Positions 9,111 to 17,020 are shown, counted from the first letter of the stretch. The stretch is 64,000 nucleotides of DNA from Clostridiales bacterium (GCA_004557655.1 SFGJ01000005.1:30570-94569); one strand, 5' to 3'. The notes: generated from the letters alone by a model not told the origin. A program made the numbers and translations.

Positions 9111-10943
9111 ATGATGAAAAAAATCACAGGCATTTTCTCAGCGCTGGTTCTGGCGCTGGCTCTGCTGCCCACCACCGTTTGGGCCGGGGGCGATGTGGCC
9201 ATGATCGGTGACAACGGGTATGGGACGCTGAAGGCGGCGTTTGATGCTGCGGAGAATGGAGACACCATCCGGCTGCTGGATAATACCAGCGGCGACGGCA
9301 TCGTTGTAAAATCCGGCAGCAATCTTACCGTGGATTTCGGCGGCTTTACCTACACGGTGGACGGCGATCTGGTTGGCTCCGCGGGCACCGAGACCAATGC
9401 CTTCCAGCTGCTGAAGGATTCCACCATCACCTTCAAAAACGGCAAGATCACCAGCTCCAAGGCCAAGATTTTGATCCAGAACTACAGCAATCTGACGCTG
9501 GACGGCATTGAGCTGGACGGCACCAATCTGCCGGGTTCAATGCCCTACACCATGTCCAACAACTGCGGCAATGTTACCATTAAGGATACTATCATCACTG
9601 CTGCGGATAATGGCGTTGCCTTTGACGTGTACGGCGGCTTTGGCAGCTATGGTGATGTTACCGTCACCGTTACCGGAAATTCTGTTGTGAACGGTACTGT
9701 TGAGGTGGATCGCGGCACGGGCACGCAGAACGTGAATACCCTGAAGGTCGAAAACGGCACCATCAACGGCGAGCTGAAGGTCGACAAGAATGATAAGACC
9801 ACGGTCTCCGTCATTGCGGGCACCTTCGCAAGCGATGTTTCCGACTATGTGGATACCTCTGCCAGCAGCCTTGAGCAGGTGAACGGCCAGTGGGTCGTGA
9901 AGAAGAATCCCGGCGCCGCCAAGATCGGCGACACGGAGTATGAGACTCTGGCTGAGGCCATTGCCGCGGCCAAGGCCGGCGACACCGTCGTTCTGCAGAA
10001 GGACGTCACCATCGACGCTTATCAGGAGATCCATACGGCTATCACCGTGGATCTGGGCGGCAACAAGCTCACCTCCACCGGCGGCGGCTTTGACGTCTAC
10101 GCAGACCTCACCGTGAAAAACGGCAGCATGGAGACCGTGAAGTGGGCTGCCTGGGTGCAGAACGGCGCAAAGCTGGTCATTGAAAAGGACGTTACCATCA
10201 AGACCACCAGCACCGAAGGCAACAAGGGCGGCATCACCGTGCAGGGCAATGGTTCCTCCGTTACCGTGTTCGGTAAGATCGAGGCGGCCGGCGGCGCTGC
10301 GGTTTCCGGCATCGGCAATAAGGATGACGGCGGTGTTATCATTAATATTGAGGAAGGCGCTGTTCTGAAGTGCGACAACGGCATCGGTATCTATTATCCC
10401 AACACCGCTGAGCTGAACATCAAGGGCGGCACCATCACCGGTCTTACCGGCGTGTATGTGAAGTCCGGCAAGACCACCGTTACCGGTGGCACTATCATCG
10501 GCACCGGCGCGAAGGCGGATTATGAATATTACGGAAACGGCTGCAATCCCACAGGTGACGCTTTCGTAGTGGATAAGTGCAACTATCCCGGCGGTGACCC
10601 CGTTGTGGAGATCAAGGGCGGAACCTTCAAGAGCGAGAAGGCAAATGCTTTGGCCAGCTACACCGGCAACGGGGCTGCCAACGCGCTGACCGGCTTCGTC
10701 ACCGGCGGTTTCTTCAGCAACGATCCTTCCGCTTTTGTGTCCGAAGGTTACACGGCTACCAAGGATGCAGAGGGCAACTACACCGTCGCTAAGCCTACTC
10801 CGGGGAAGCCCGATGCACCTATGACCTATGATGCCGGCATCGCCATCTATGGCATGAGTGCTGTGCTGTCCATCTCCGGCATGGCTTGGCTCGGCCTGAA
10901 GAAAAAAGGCACTGACTATGTCGGCAAGCGCATGGAAAAGTAA
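9111..10943 (+). CDS. Secreted beta-helix surface protein with divergent C-terminal sorting signal
   Basis: A 610-residue protein. Residues 1-25 are a Sec signal peptide (KKITGIFSALVLALALLPTT, then VWA-GG). The body has two copies of a module: IGDNGYGTLKAAFDAAENGDT near residue 31 and IGDTEYETLAEAIAAAKAGDT near 275. Each leads into right-handed beta-helix repeats (SNLTVDFGG, ADLTVKNGS, AELNIKGGT). A proline linker PTPGKPDAP precedes the C-terminal motif PMTYDAG at about 570-576, a hydrophobic helix and a basic tail KKKGTDYVGKR. The layout matches an LPXTG-type anchor but the pentapeptide is PMTYD. ATG 9111 or 9114 follows AAGAAAGG. Likely an adhesin or glycan-binding wall protein; ligand unknown. 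Confidence 0.75.
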   Translation: MMKKITGIFSALVLALALLPTTVWAGGDVAMIGDNGYGTLKAAFDAAENGDTIRLLDNTSGDGIVVKSGSNLTVDFGGFTYTVDGDLVGSAGTETNAFQLLKDSTITFKNGKITSSKAKILIQNYSNLTLDGIELDGTNLPGSMPYTMSNNCGNVTIKDTIITAADNGVAFDVYGGFGSYGDVTVTVTGNSVVNGTVEVDRGTGTQNVNTLKVENGTINGELKVDKNDKTTVSVIAGTFASDVSDYVDTSASSLEQVNGQWVVKKNPGAAKIGDTEYETLAEAIAAAKAGDTVVLQKDVTIDAYQEIHTAITVDLGGNKLTSTGGGFDVYADLTVKNGSMETVKWAAWVQNGAKLVIEKDVTIKTTSTEGNKGGITVQGNGSSVTVFGKIEAAGGAAVSGIGNKDDGGVIINIEEGAVLKCDNGIGIYYPNTAELNIKGGTITGLTGVYVKSGKTTVTGGTIIGTGAKADYEYYGNGCNPTGDAFVVDKCNYPGGDPVVEIKGGTFKSEKANALASYTGNGAANALTGFVTGGFFSNDPSAFVSEGYTATKDAEGNYTVAKPTPGKPDAPMTYDAGIAIYGMSAVLSISGMAWLGLKKKGTDYVGKRMEK

Positions 10944-11001
10944 GCAAATCGAATCAAAAAAGAGAACGCCTGCGGGCGTTCTCTTTTTTGATTCGATTTG
11001 C
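10944..11001. terminator. 27-bp perfect inverted repeat acting as bidirectional terminator
   Basis: Arms 10944-10970 and 10975-11001 are exact reverse complements around a 4-nt loop. Each arm carries AAAAAAGAGAACGCC or its complement, so a six-T run lies inside the stem on either strand. It separates the convergent beta-helix gene and the 255-residue unknown gene. Confidence 0.85.
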
Positions 11002-11006
11002 TGCAA

Positions 11007-11774
11007 TCAACGAAGTGTTTCCGGAAATTCCACTCCGTTGAGCCGCAGAATGGTGCGCAGAGGATAGTCCCGGTCCAGATAGTTTTCACAGTACCACTGG
11101 AAGGTGGCGTCTGGCAGATGCATCAACTCCGGAGCCTCGCAGCGGAACAGCTCGAAGGTGTTCTGATCTCCGGAGAGCAATGCCGCCAGCACATCCAGCC
11201 GCTTTTCCTCCGCCAGACGCAGACAGCACGCATCCATCACGGCAGCGCAGACCTGCTCTGCTTCGGGGGCGTACTGCTCCTTGTTCCCCAGCCAATAGAG
11301 AAATTCGTTGGGATCCAGATCCAGCTTGGTGGTGATCCGGCTCAGCTTGTAAAACTCCTGCCAATCCTTCTTTTTCAGCACCTCGATGAGGTACTGCACC
11401 AGCCCGTCGTCCAGAGCGATGCAGTCCAGAAACACCTCAAAGGCGTGCTTGCCTGCATCGGGGTCCGGGGCCTTTTCCTCCGGTTTTTCCTCTGTGGCGG
11501 CGTTTTCCTGCTGGGCCTGATTTGCCAGCGCATGCGCGGCGGAGAGCATATCCTCCATGGAGAAAGTGTCGTAGGCCTCCTGGGGGATCTCGTCCCCGGC
11601 AGCAGCGGCGCAGGCTTTCACAAAGGCAGGGATGCCCATGGCGGAGATCTGCTGCTGCAGCTCCATGGCCCGGCGCATTTCGCCGGTCTCGGTGAGAGCG
11701 ATCCCGGCAGGGGTGGGCAATGCGCCTTCACAGACCCGGGTCATATAGTCGATGTAATATTCAAACAGTGTCAT
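11007..11774 (-). CDS. Conserved hypothetical protein, helical, 255 residues
   Basis: I do not recognise this family. The protein is soluble and predicted mainly helical, with no signal peptide or membrane segment. The middle (residues about 85-110) is low in complexity and charged (ENAATEEKPEEKAPDPDAG). The C-terminal half (about 112-255) is rich in leucine and aromatic residues (LIEVLKKKDWQEFYKLSRI, DATFQWYCENYLDRDYPL) and looks like a folded helical domain. It is transcribed alone, divergently from the dihydrouridine synthase gene, and ends at the bidirectional terminator. Codon use looks like its neighbours, so it is likely a real native gene. Confidence 0.7.
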   Translation of the reverse strand: MTLFEYYIDYMTRVCEGALPTPAGIALTETGEMRRAMELQQQISAMGIPAFVKACAAAAGDEIPQEAYDTFSMEDMLSAAHALANQAQQENAATEEKPEEKAPDPDAGKHAFEVFLDCIALDDGLVQYLIEVLKKKDWQEFYKLSRITTKLDLDPNEFLYWLGNKEQYAPEAEQVCAAVMDACCLRLAEEKRLDVLAALLSGDQNTFELFRCEAPELMHLPDATFQWYCENYLDRDYPLRTILRLNGVEFPETLR

Positions 11775-11798
11775 AACAGAGCCTCGCTTTCCTCTCAG

Positions 11799-11850
11799 AC
11801 TCTACCACAGGAAAAGCGGAATTGCAAGCGGCTCTTGTTTGTGATAGGAT
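11799..11850. promoter_or_regulatory. Divergent promoter pair sharing one palindromic -35 box
   Basis: TTGCAA at 11822-11827 is its own reverse complement. On the + strand a 17-bp spacer leads to TAGGAT at 11845-11850 (dus). On the minus strand a 17-bp spacer leads to TAGAGT at 11799-11804 (255-residue gene). Both promoters are weak matches to consensus apart from the spacing. Confidence 0.6.
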
Positions 11851-11876
11851 ATAAAAAATGGGAGGAGGGACGGAAT

Positions 11877-12803
11877 ATGCGGGAATATTATGCCGCGCCT
11901 ATGGAGGGCCTCACCGGCTGGCGCTGGCGGCAGGTGCACTCCAAGCTGTTCGGCGGTGCGGACCGGTACTATACGCCCTTTTTGTCCCCCAATGCCAACT
12001 TTGAGTTCCAGACCAAGGAATTGCGGGAAATTGACCCGGAGAATAACCGGGATTTACCCGTTGTGCCCCAGATCCTCACCAACCGTGCGGAGTATTTCAT
12101 CTGGGCGGCCCGGGAATGCGAGAGCCGTGGCTACGGCGAGGTGAATCTGAATTTGGGCTGCCCCTCCGGTACCGTAACAGGCAAGAAAAAGGGGGCGGGG
12201 CTTCTGCGGGAGCCTGCGCTGCTGCGGGAACTGCTGGATGGAATCTTTGATGCTCTGCCGGACATGAGAATATCCGTCAAGACCCGCATCGGCTGGGACG
12301 ATCCTGCTCAGTGGCCTGCGCTTCTGGAGATGCTCAACAACTATCCCATCAGCCTGCTCATCGTCCATCCTCGGGTGCGATCACAATTTTACAAGGGGGA
12401 GGTCAACAGGGATGCTTTTTCGTGGACACGGGAGCATACCCACCTGTCCCTGTGCTATAACGGCGAGCTGTGGACTGTTGGAGAGGCTGCCGCCGCCCCG
12501 GACGTGCCGCTGATGTTTGGCAGGGGTCTGGTGGCGGATCCGTCCCTGCTGCGCAGACTGCGGGGCGGTAAGGCTGCCACGGCAGAGGAAATGCGGGAGT
12601 TCCACGACAGGCTCTATGAAGCCTATCGCCGGGATTTCAGCGGCGATACGGCTGTGCTGCATCATATGCGGGAGCTGTGGAGCTACTTGTCGGGGAGCTT
12701 CCGGGAAACGGAGGGACTGCTGCGATGTGTCCGCAAGGCCCGCTCCTGCCGGGAGTATGAGCAGGGCGTCCGTCAATTCTTTGCTCAGGCAGAGCTGCGA
12801 TAA
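11877..12803 (+). CDS. dus: tRNA-dihydrouridine synthase
   Basis: A 308-residue FMN-dependent enzyme that reduces uridine to dihydrouridine in the tRNA D-loop. The N-terminal AAPMEGLTGWRWRQV and the motif NLGCPSGTVTGKKKGAGLL contain the family signature with its catalytic cysteine. KTRIGWD and IVHPRVRSQFYKG line the TIM-barrel FMN site, and LMFGRGLVADPSLL closes it. The helical C-terminal domain follows from about residue 235. ATG 11877 is chosen because GGAGGAGGGA (11861-11870) is well placed; the long upstream frame is not coding. Monocistronic. Confidence 0.9.
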   Translation: MREYYAAPMEGLTGWRWRQVHSKLFGGADRYYTPFLSPNANFEFQTKELREIDPENNRDLPVVPQILTNRAEYFIWAARECESRGYGEVNLNLGCPSGTVTGKKKGAGLLREPALLRELLDGIFDALPDMRISVKTRIGWDDPAQWPALLEMLNNYPISLLIVHPRVRSQFYKGEVNRDAFSWTREHTHLSLCYNGELWTVGEAAAAPDVPLMFGRGLVADPSLLRRLRGGKAATAEEMREFHDRLYEAYRRDFSGDTAVLHHMRELWSYLSGSFRETEGLLRCVRKARSCREYEQGVRQFFAQAELR

Positions 12804-12805
12804 AA

Positions 12806-12833
12806 ACGGAAGCAGAGCCGGCTCTGCTTCCGT
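12806..12833 (-). terminator. Terminator of the XRE/zinc-ribbon gene
   Basis: A 28-nt perfect palindrome (ACGGAAGCAGAGCC and its complement), followed on the minus strand by TTTTT. It begins just after the dus stop codon and could serve dus too, though no T-run follows it on the + strand. Confidence 0.75.
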
Positions 12834-12849
12834 AAGTGCAGGAAAGAGC

Positions 12850-13617
12850 TTATCTTTTTTTGTAAAGGACCAGCTCGGGGTTGGCGCCCCCGGCTTCATA
12901 GGTGCATACCAGGATAAAATCCATGTTTGCAAGGATCCCGAAGCATCTGCTGCCCCCAAACTGAGATTCCAGCTCATTTCCTAAATATGTGGTTTCGTCG
13001 TTCAGAAATTGTATGCTCCTGCCATTTGGCAGGGGATACGCAAGATTTACATATTTTCCCACCAGAGCATTTAATTTTTCCACCTTCGGCAGTCCGTCAA
13101 TATGCAGCGCATTGATTTCCCGGATCAGCTGCTTTTTGAATTCTTCAAATTGCCCATTGTCGCTTAACATATCATATCGCTTCCAGTAATCCAATTTCGG
13201 AAGCAGATCCTTCATGTACAAGCGAGCCTGTTCCTCCGAAAATTTGTCGCTGACCATATGCCTGACGCATACATCGATCAGATCGTCCATATTGCTGTAG
13301 GTGTAGGTTCCGTCGGCATAGCACCACTTGCAGTAGTTCTCGTTCAGCGCGCCGTCGCTGTCGTGGCCGATTAGGGAGTCGTCCTCCAGCGGCATTCCGC
13401 AGCATTGGCATATCAGCTGTCTCGGTGCCCCTAACAGCGTGTTGATGGAAACACCGAATTCTCGTGACAGGAGCTTTAGCGTTTCCGTATTCGGCACGGT
13501 TTCGCCGTTTTCCCAGCGAGAGACTGCTTGCCTTGTGACTAGAACCTTCTGTGCCAGTTCATCTTGGGATAGCCCATTTTTGGTGCGAAGCTGAAAAATT
13601 ATTTCCTTAGTTTCCAT
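12850..13617 (-). CDS. XRE-type regulator with zinc-ribbon domain and unknown C-terminal domain
   Basis: A 255-residue protein. Residues 3-62 are a canonical XRE helix-turn-helix (LSQDELAQKVLVTRQAVSRWE). A zinc ribbon follows with CQCCGMPL near 70-77 and YCKWCY near 95. The rest (about 105-255) is helical, then beta-rich (RSIQFLNDETTYLGNELE), and I do not recognise it. The zinc ribbon resembles the putative zinc ribbon placed after XRE domains in clostridial proteins. ATG 13617 is preferred over GTG 13626 because AGGAGG then sits 8 nt upstream. A short inverted repeat CTGTC-N7-GACAG at 13674-13690 could be its operator (inference). Confidence 0.8.
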   Translation of the reverse strand: METKEIIFQLRTKNGLSQDELAQKVLVTRQAVSRWENGETVPNTETLKLLSREFGVSINTLLGAPRQLICQCCGMPLEDDSLIGHDSDGALNENYCKWCYADGTYTYSNMDDLIDVCVRHMVSDKFSEEQARLYMKDLLPKLDYWKRYDMLSDNGQFEEFKKQLIREINALHIDGLPKVEKLNALVGKYVNLAYPLPNGRSIQFLNDETTYLGNELESQFGGSRCFGILANMDFILVCTYEAGGANPELVLYKKR

Positions 13618-13673
13618 GGTATCCACCTCCTGTTGCTGCCATTATATAGCAAAGGCCGCCCAAAGAAAAGCAA

Positions 13674-13690
13674 CTGTCTGTTTTCGACAG
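13674..13690. promoter_or_regulatory. Possible operator upstream of the XRE regulator
   Basis: CTGTC and GACAG arms with a 7-nt spacer, about 60 bp ahead of the regulator start and upstream of a TATATAAT box read on the minus strand. Position and symmetry suit autoregulation, but the arms are short. Confidence 0.3.
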
Positions 13691-13713
13691 GCTTCCTCTG
13701 TGCTTTATTCCGC

Positions 13714-13757
13714 AAAAAAACATCCCTGCCCGGAGAATGGACAGGGATGTTTTTTCA
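13714..13757. terminator. Terminator of the G5/3D cell-wall protein gene
   Basis: Hairpin ACATCCCTG / CAGGGATGT with a run of A on the left and a run of T on the right. It overlaps the last bases of the minus-strand gene and reads as a terminator in either direction. Confidence 0.85.
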
Positions 13758-14879
13758 GTTCAGCACGAAAACGGTGCAGTTGCGGCGCCCGAAGAGGCAG
13801 GCTTCTTCGTAGGTATCGAACCACAGGTCCAGCTTGTAGCCCTTGATGGAGGTGCCGCAGTCGGCTGCGGTGGCCATACCGTAGGTCAGATAGCCGTCGT
13901 CGGTGTAGATATAGAACCGGGTGCCGTACGGGAACACGGAGGTATCCACGGCGATGTTGCCGTACTGGGTGGGACGGCCGGAGGCGGTCCATCCGTGAAT
14001 GGCGTAGGCACTGGCGTTGCAGGTGACCTGAGAGGAGAAGGCCATAGTATCACCGGAGGCAAAGATGAGATAACCGCTTCCATCGCTGTTGCGGTGCACA
14101 TCCACCAGACTGTCGTCCCTGGAAACGGAGTCAACCAGAGTGCCGTACTTCACTACCTGTGTAACAGAATTATCCTCCGTGGCGGAAATAATCTCGGATC
14201 TGTCCAGCTTGCCCTTGATGAAGATGTCCAGATAGGTCTGGATCACAGAGCCGGGCGCGCCGGGGGTAACGATCTCTTCGGTCCCCTTTTCCATAAGGGG
14301 AGCAGGGATCCGCTCCACAGCGAAATCCGTTTGTACCTGCACGCTGCGCAGGCGGGTATACTGGCGGCAGACGGTGATGCTGGGAATGCCGGAGGTGATG
14401 TCCACCACCACCATTTCGTCGTCGCCCACTTCAATATCACACCGCCGCAGCAGATTGGCTACGGTCTCGTGGCGGGTGGTGACGGAGGTGGAGACGGATT
14501 CGCTGCCGCCTGTGGAGGCGGCCAGCAGCTTCACTTCGCCGGAGGAAATTTGCACAGAGGCGGAGGATCCTTCTTCGGTAGCGGTGAGCTGCACCTCCTG
14601 CCCCTTGGACAGGATGAGCTGCACATCCATAGCACCGCTGTTGTTCTGCCCGGTATAGAGAAGGTCGCTGTGATAGGACAGATCGGACGCTGAGGTGACG
14701 GTGTATGTGTCTTTGCTGTCAATGAGAAGGTACACGTCGTCATCCACCGGGATGGGACTTATACAGATACAGAGCACCAGACCCAGCAATGTCAGCGGGC
14801 CCAAAGCCGTCAGCAGCCGGCGTCGTTTTATAGGCCGGTCATACAGGGTGTTCATGCGGAAAAAAAGCGTTTGAATCAT
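13755..14879 (-). CDS. G5 and 3D domain cell-wall hydrolase-like protein (YabE/YocH type)
   Basis: A 374-residue secreted or membrane-anchored protein. A basic stretch (RPIKRRR) then a hydrophobic helix (about 20-40) form an uncleaved signal or anchor. A G5 domain lies around residues 150-230 (SVQVQTDFAVERIPAPLMEKG ... TYLDIFIKGKLD). The C-terminal 3D domain from about 280 carries AVDTSVFPYGT, AADCGTSIKG and LDLWFD, the aspartates of the double-psi barrel seen in MltA-like lytic transglycosylases. ATG 14879 is supported by GGGAGGAAG; the longer upstream frame is non-coding leader. It probably remodels peptidoglycan. It has its own promoter and a leader of about 140 nt. Confidence 0.85.
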   Translation of the reverse strand: MIQTLFFRMNTLYDRPIKRRRLLTALGPLTLLGLVLCICISPIPVDDDVYLLIDSKDTYTVTSASDLSYHSDLLYTGQNNSGAMDVQLILSKGQEVQLTATEEGSSASVQISSGEVKLLAASTGGSESVSTSVTTRHETVANLLRRCDIEVGDDEMVVVDITSGIPSITVCRQYTRLRSVQVQTDFAVERIPAPLMEKGTEEIVTPGAPGSVIQTYLDIFIKGKLDRSEIISATEDNSVTQVVKYGTLVDSVSRDDSLVDVHRNSDGSGYLIFASGDTMAFSSQVTCNASAYAIHGWTASGRPTQYGNIAVDTSVFPYGTRFYIYTDDGYLTYGMATAADCGTSIKGYKLDLWFDTYEEACLFGRRNCTVFVLN

Positions 14880-14919
14880 ACGATACTTCCTCCCTCTCTC
14901 CGGCAATTGCAGTCGGGAA

Positions 14920-14954
14920 GGAGGCTCCTTTCGATGTTTTGTCCTTTGGCCTCC
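14920..14954 (-). promoter_or_regulatory. Leader hairpin upstream of the G5/3D gene
   Basis: GGAGGC and GCCTCC arms lie 23 nt apart in the 5' leader, about 40 nt before the start codon. The GGAGGC arm could also mask or mimic a ribosome site. Function is inferred. Confidence 0.35.
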
Positions 14955-15028
14955 ACTCCAAAAGTTAAGGAAAAGAAACCTGTTTGTAACCAAAATGTAA
15001 TAACCGTAACAAAAATAAATTTGACAGG

Positions 15029-15057
15029 AGTATAGCACTTTTTTGTCCATGTGTCAA
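15029..15057 (-). promoter_or_regulatory. Promoter of the G5/3D gene
   Basis: Minus strand TTGACA, 17-bp spacer, TATACT; predicted start about 140 nt before the ATG. The intergenic stretch 14880-15238 contains this promoter, the leader hairpin and the rimM promoter, and nothing else I can name. Confidence 0.9.
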
Positions 15058-15176
15058 GTTTTTCCAGAAATAGCAGGTTTTATGCGTCAAAATTCCGGGA
15101 AAAATCTGCTGATCTTCGTATGAATGAAAACAAAATAGTTACAAAATTATATCCCCAAAAAGAAACAGATTCGGTG

Positions 15177-15205
15177 TTGCCTGCGCCGGGAACTTTCTGT
15201 ATAAT
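15177..15205 (+). promoter_or_regulatory. Promoter of rimM-trmD
   Basis: TTGCCT, 17-bp spacer, TATAAT, with AAGGAGGG and ATG following about 35 nt later. Confidence 0.85.
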
Positions 15206-15238
15206 AAATGCGGTATTTTAGGGCAAGGAGGGACTTTC

Positions 15239-15745
15239 ATGCGTCCTGTATATATCCCTGTGGGCCATATTGTCAACGCCCACGGCATTAAGGGAGAGGT
15301 CAAGCTGAATCCGGAGGGCTTTGCCCCGGACTTCGTGGCGGAATTTGACACGATTTATATAGACGGCCGCGCCGTGGCTGTGAAGAGCCGCCGGGTACAC
15401 AAATCCACCCTGCTGCTGACTCTGCCGGGAGTGGAGGACATGGACGCGGCACTGGCGCTGAAGGGCAAGGAGGTCTCCATCTGTCGGGAGGACGCAAAGC
15501 TGCCGGTGGGGGAGTATTTTGATGTCGAGCTGGAGGGCATTACCGTTTTGGATGACGCGACCGGGGAGGAACTCGGAAAGATCCATCGTGTGCTGCACTA
15601 TCCTGCCCACAAGGTCTATGAGGTGCGCGGAAGACGTGAATATCTCATTCCCGCTGTGCCGGGGGTATTCATTGCCTCTGTGGATGTTGAGGGCGGTATT
15701 ATGCGTATCCACATGATGAAAGGATTGGCCATAGATGAGAATTGA
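15239..15745 (+). CDS. rimM: Ribosome maturation factor RimM
   Basis: A 168-residue 16S rRNA processing protein that binds S19 and helps mature the 30S head. The N-terminal RimM beta-barrel (YIPVGHIVNAHGIKGEVKLN) occupies residues 1-85, and the C-terminal PRC barrel (residues 93-168) contains YFDVELEGITVLDD and EYLIPAVPGVFIASVDVEGG. The start follows AAGGAGGG. It overlaps trmD by 11 bp, the classic rimM-trmD pairing. Here rpsP and ffh lie downstream, after the trmD terminator. Confidence 0.95.
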   Translation: MRPVYIPVGHIVNAHGIKGEVKLNPEGFAPDFVAEFDTIYIDGRAVAVKSRRVHKSTLLLTLPGVEDMDAALALKGKEVSICREDAKLPVGEYFDVELEGITVLDDATGEELGKIHRVLHYPAHKVYEVRGRREYLIPAVPGVFIASVDVEGGIMRIHMMKGLAIDEN

Positions 15746-16511
15746 TATTATGACATTGTTCCCGGACGCCATTGAGGCCATGATGGGCCAGTCCATCATT
15801 GGCCGGGCCAGGGACCGGGGCTTTGTGGAGCTGCACACCCACCAGATCCGTGACTATACCACCAACAAGCAGATGCAGGTGGACGACTATCCCTACGGCG
15901 GCGGCCGTGGTGCCGTAATGCAGGCGGATCCTCTGTACCGCTGCTGGGAGCATATCTGCCAGGAGCTGGGCAGGCGGCCCCACACGATCTATATGTCCCC
16001 CTGCGGCCGGGTGTTCAACCAGGAGGTGGCCAAGGAGCTGAAAGCTGCCCACGAGAGCATTATCCTGGTCTGCGGCCACTACGAGGGTGTGGACCAGCGG
16101 TTCATCGACGAGTGTGTGGATGAAGAGCTGAGCATGGGCGATTTTGTTCTCACCGGCGGGGAGATTCCGGCCATGGCCGTGGCGGACTGCCTGTTCCGCA
16201 TGGAGGAAGGGGTGTTGCCGGAGGAGAGCTGCTACACCGACGAGAGCCATTGGAACGGGCTTTTGGAGTATCCCCAGTATTCCCGGCCCGAGGAGTGGCA
16301 CGGCCGCAGAGTGCCGGCCATTCTGTTAAGCGGCAACCACGGCGGTGTGGACGACTGGCGCACCAAGGAGAGCTACAAGCGCACCATGGCCCGCCGACCG
16401 GACCTGTGGGCGCGGTTTGACCAGAGCGGCGTCACCACCAAGCATGATAAAAAGGTGCTGCAGCAGGCCAAGGATGAATTTGCCGCCGAAAACGGAAACA
16501 AAGAGGAATAA
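15735..16511 (+). CDS. trmD: tRNA (guanine-N1)-methyltransferase TrmD
   Basis: A 258-residue SPOUT-fold enzyme that makes m1G37 in tRNAs, which prevents +1 frameshifting. MRIDIMTLFPD is the usual start. The knotted SAM site is visible as LVCGHYEGVDQRF and MGDFVLTGGEIPA (about 110-145). The C-terminal domain carries LSGNHGGVDDWR, a variant of the common LLSGHHAKIAEWR, and acidic/basic helices to the end. Co-translated with rimM through the overlap, and followed by a strong terminator. Confidence 0.96.
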   Translation: MRIDIMTLFPDAIEAMMGQSIIGRARDRGFVELHTHQIRDYTTNKQMQVDDYPYGGGRGAVMQADPLYRCWEHICQELGRRPHTIYMSPCGRVFNQEVAKELKAAHESIILVCGHYEGVDQRFIDECVDEELSMGDFVLTGGEIPAMAVADCLFRMEEGVLPEESCYTDESHWNGLLEYPQYSRPEEWHGRRVPAILLSGNHGGVDDWRTKESYKRTMARRPDLWARFDQSGVTTKHDKKVLQQAKDEFAAENGNKEE

Positions 16512-16523
16512 CTAAACGGGGGA

Positions 16524-16555
16524 CAGGGACACAGCTTCTGTGTCCCTGTTTTTTC
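16524..16555 (+). terminator. Terminator of rimM-trmD
   Basis: Twelve-bp perfect stem ACAGGGACACAG / CTGTGTCCCTGT, 3-nt loop, followed by TTTTT. Confidence 0.93.
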
Positions 16556-16575
16556 TCTTCGCGGCAAATTTCCCC

Positions 16576-16604
16576 TTGACTTTTCGCAGCATATGAGGTA
16601 TTAT
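16576..16604 (+). promoter_or_regulatory. Promoter of ylxM-ffh
   Basis: TTGACT, 17-bp spacer, TATTAT; the ylxM start lies about 45 bp further on after AGAAGGAGGG. Confidence 0.85.
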
Positions 16605-16650
16605 AAGCAAGGTTGTAAAGCAAAAACACTTTACAGAAGGAGGGCGGACC

Positions 16651-17016
16651 GTGAAAAACCAGACATACCGCATGACCATGCTGCTCGATTTTTACGGCGA
16701 GATCCTGACCCAGCGGCAAAGAGAATTCTTTGACCTGTACTATAATGAGGACCTGAGTCTGGCGGAGATCGCCGAGAACTACGACATCAGCCGCCAGGGC
16801 GTCCGGGATGCCATTGTCCGGGCGGAGGCCGCCATGACTGATCTGGAGGACAAGACGGGTCTTATCAGGCGTTTCATGCGTCTTCGGGATAAGATCGACT
16901 CTATTGAGTCAGCGGCCAATGAGATCCGGCAGATGAACTACCGCCAATACGAGAATCCGGAGCTGGAGCGTCTGGCAGGGGAGATCCTCACCTGTGCCGC
17001 CGCACTGAAGGAGTAA
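16651..17016 (+). CDS. ylxM: YlxM family helix-turn-helix protein (SRP-associated)
   Basis: A 121-residue UPF0122 protein. A sigma-70 region 4-like helix-turn-helix spans residues 15-65 (LTQRQREFFDLYYNEDLSLAEIAENYDISRQGVRDAIVRAE), followed by a coiled helical tail. In Firmicutes it is nearly always next to ffh, and streptococcal work links it to SRP function. The start (GTG 16651) is preceded by AGAAGGAGGGCGG. The ffh start lies only 4 bp past its stop, so the two are one operon. Confidence 0.93.
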   Translation: MKNQTYRMTMLLDFYGEILTQRQREFFDLYYNEDLSLAEIAENYDISRQGVRDAIVRAEAAMTDLEDKTGLIRRFMRLRDKIDSIESAANEIRQMNYRQYENPELERLAGEILTCAAALKE

Positions 17017-17020
17017 GACT

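Noticed and set aside
13737..14693. A 318-codon plus-strand frame
   Set aside because: It is antisense to the G5/3D protein gene, whose domains are clear.
14880..15057. Cyclic-di-AMP (ydaO) riboswitch
   Set aside because: The conserved ydaO segments are missing.
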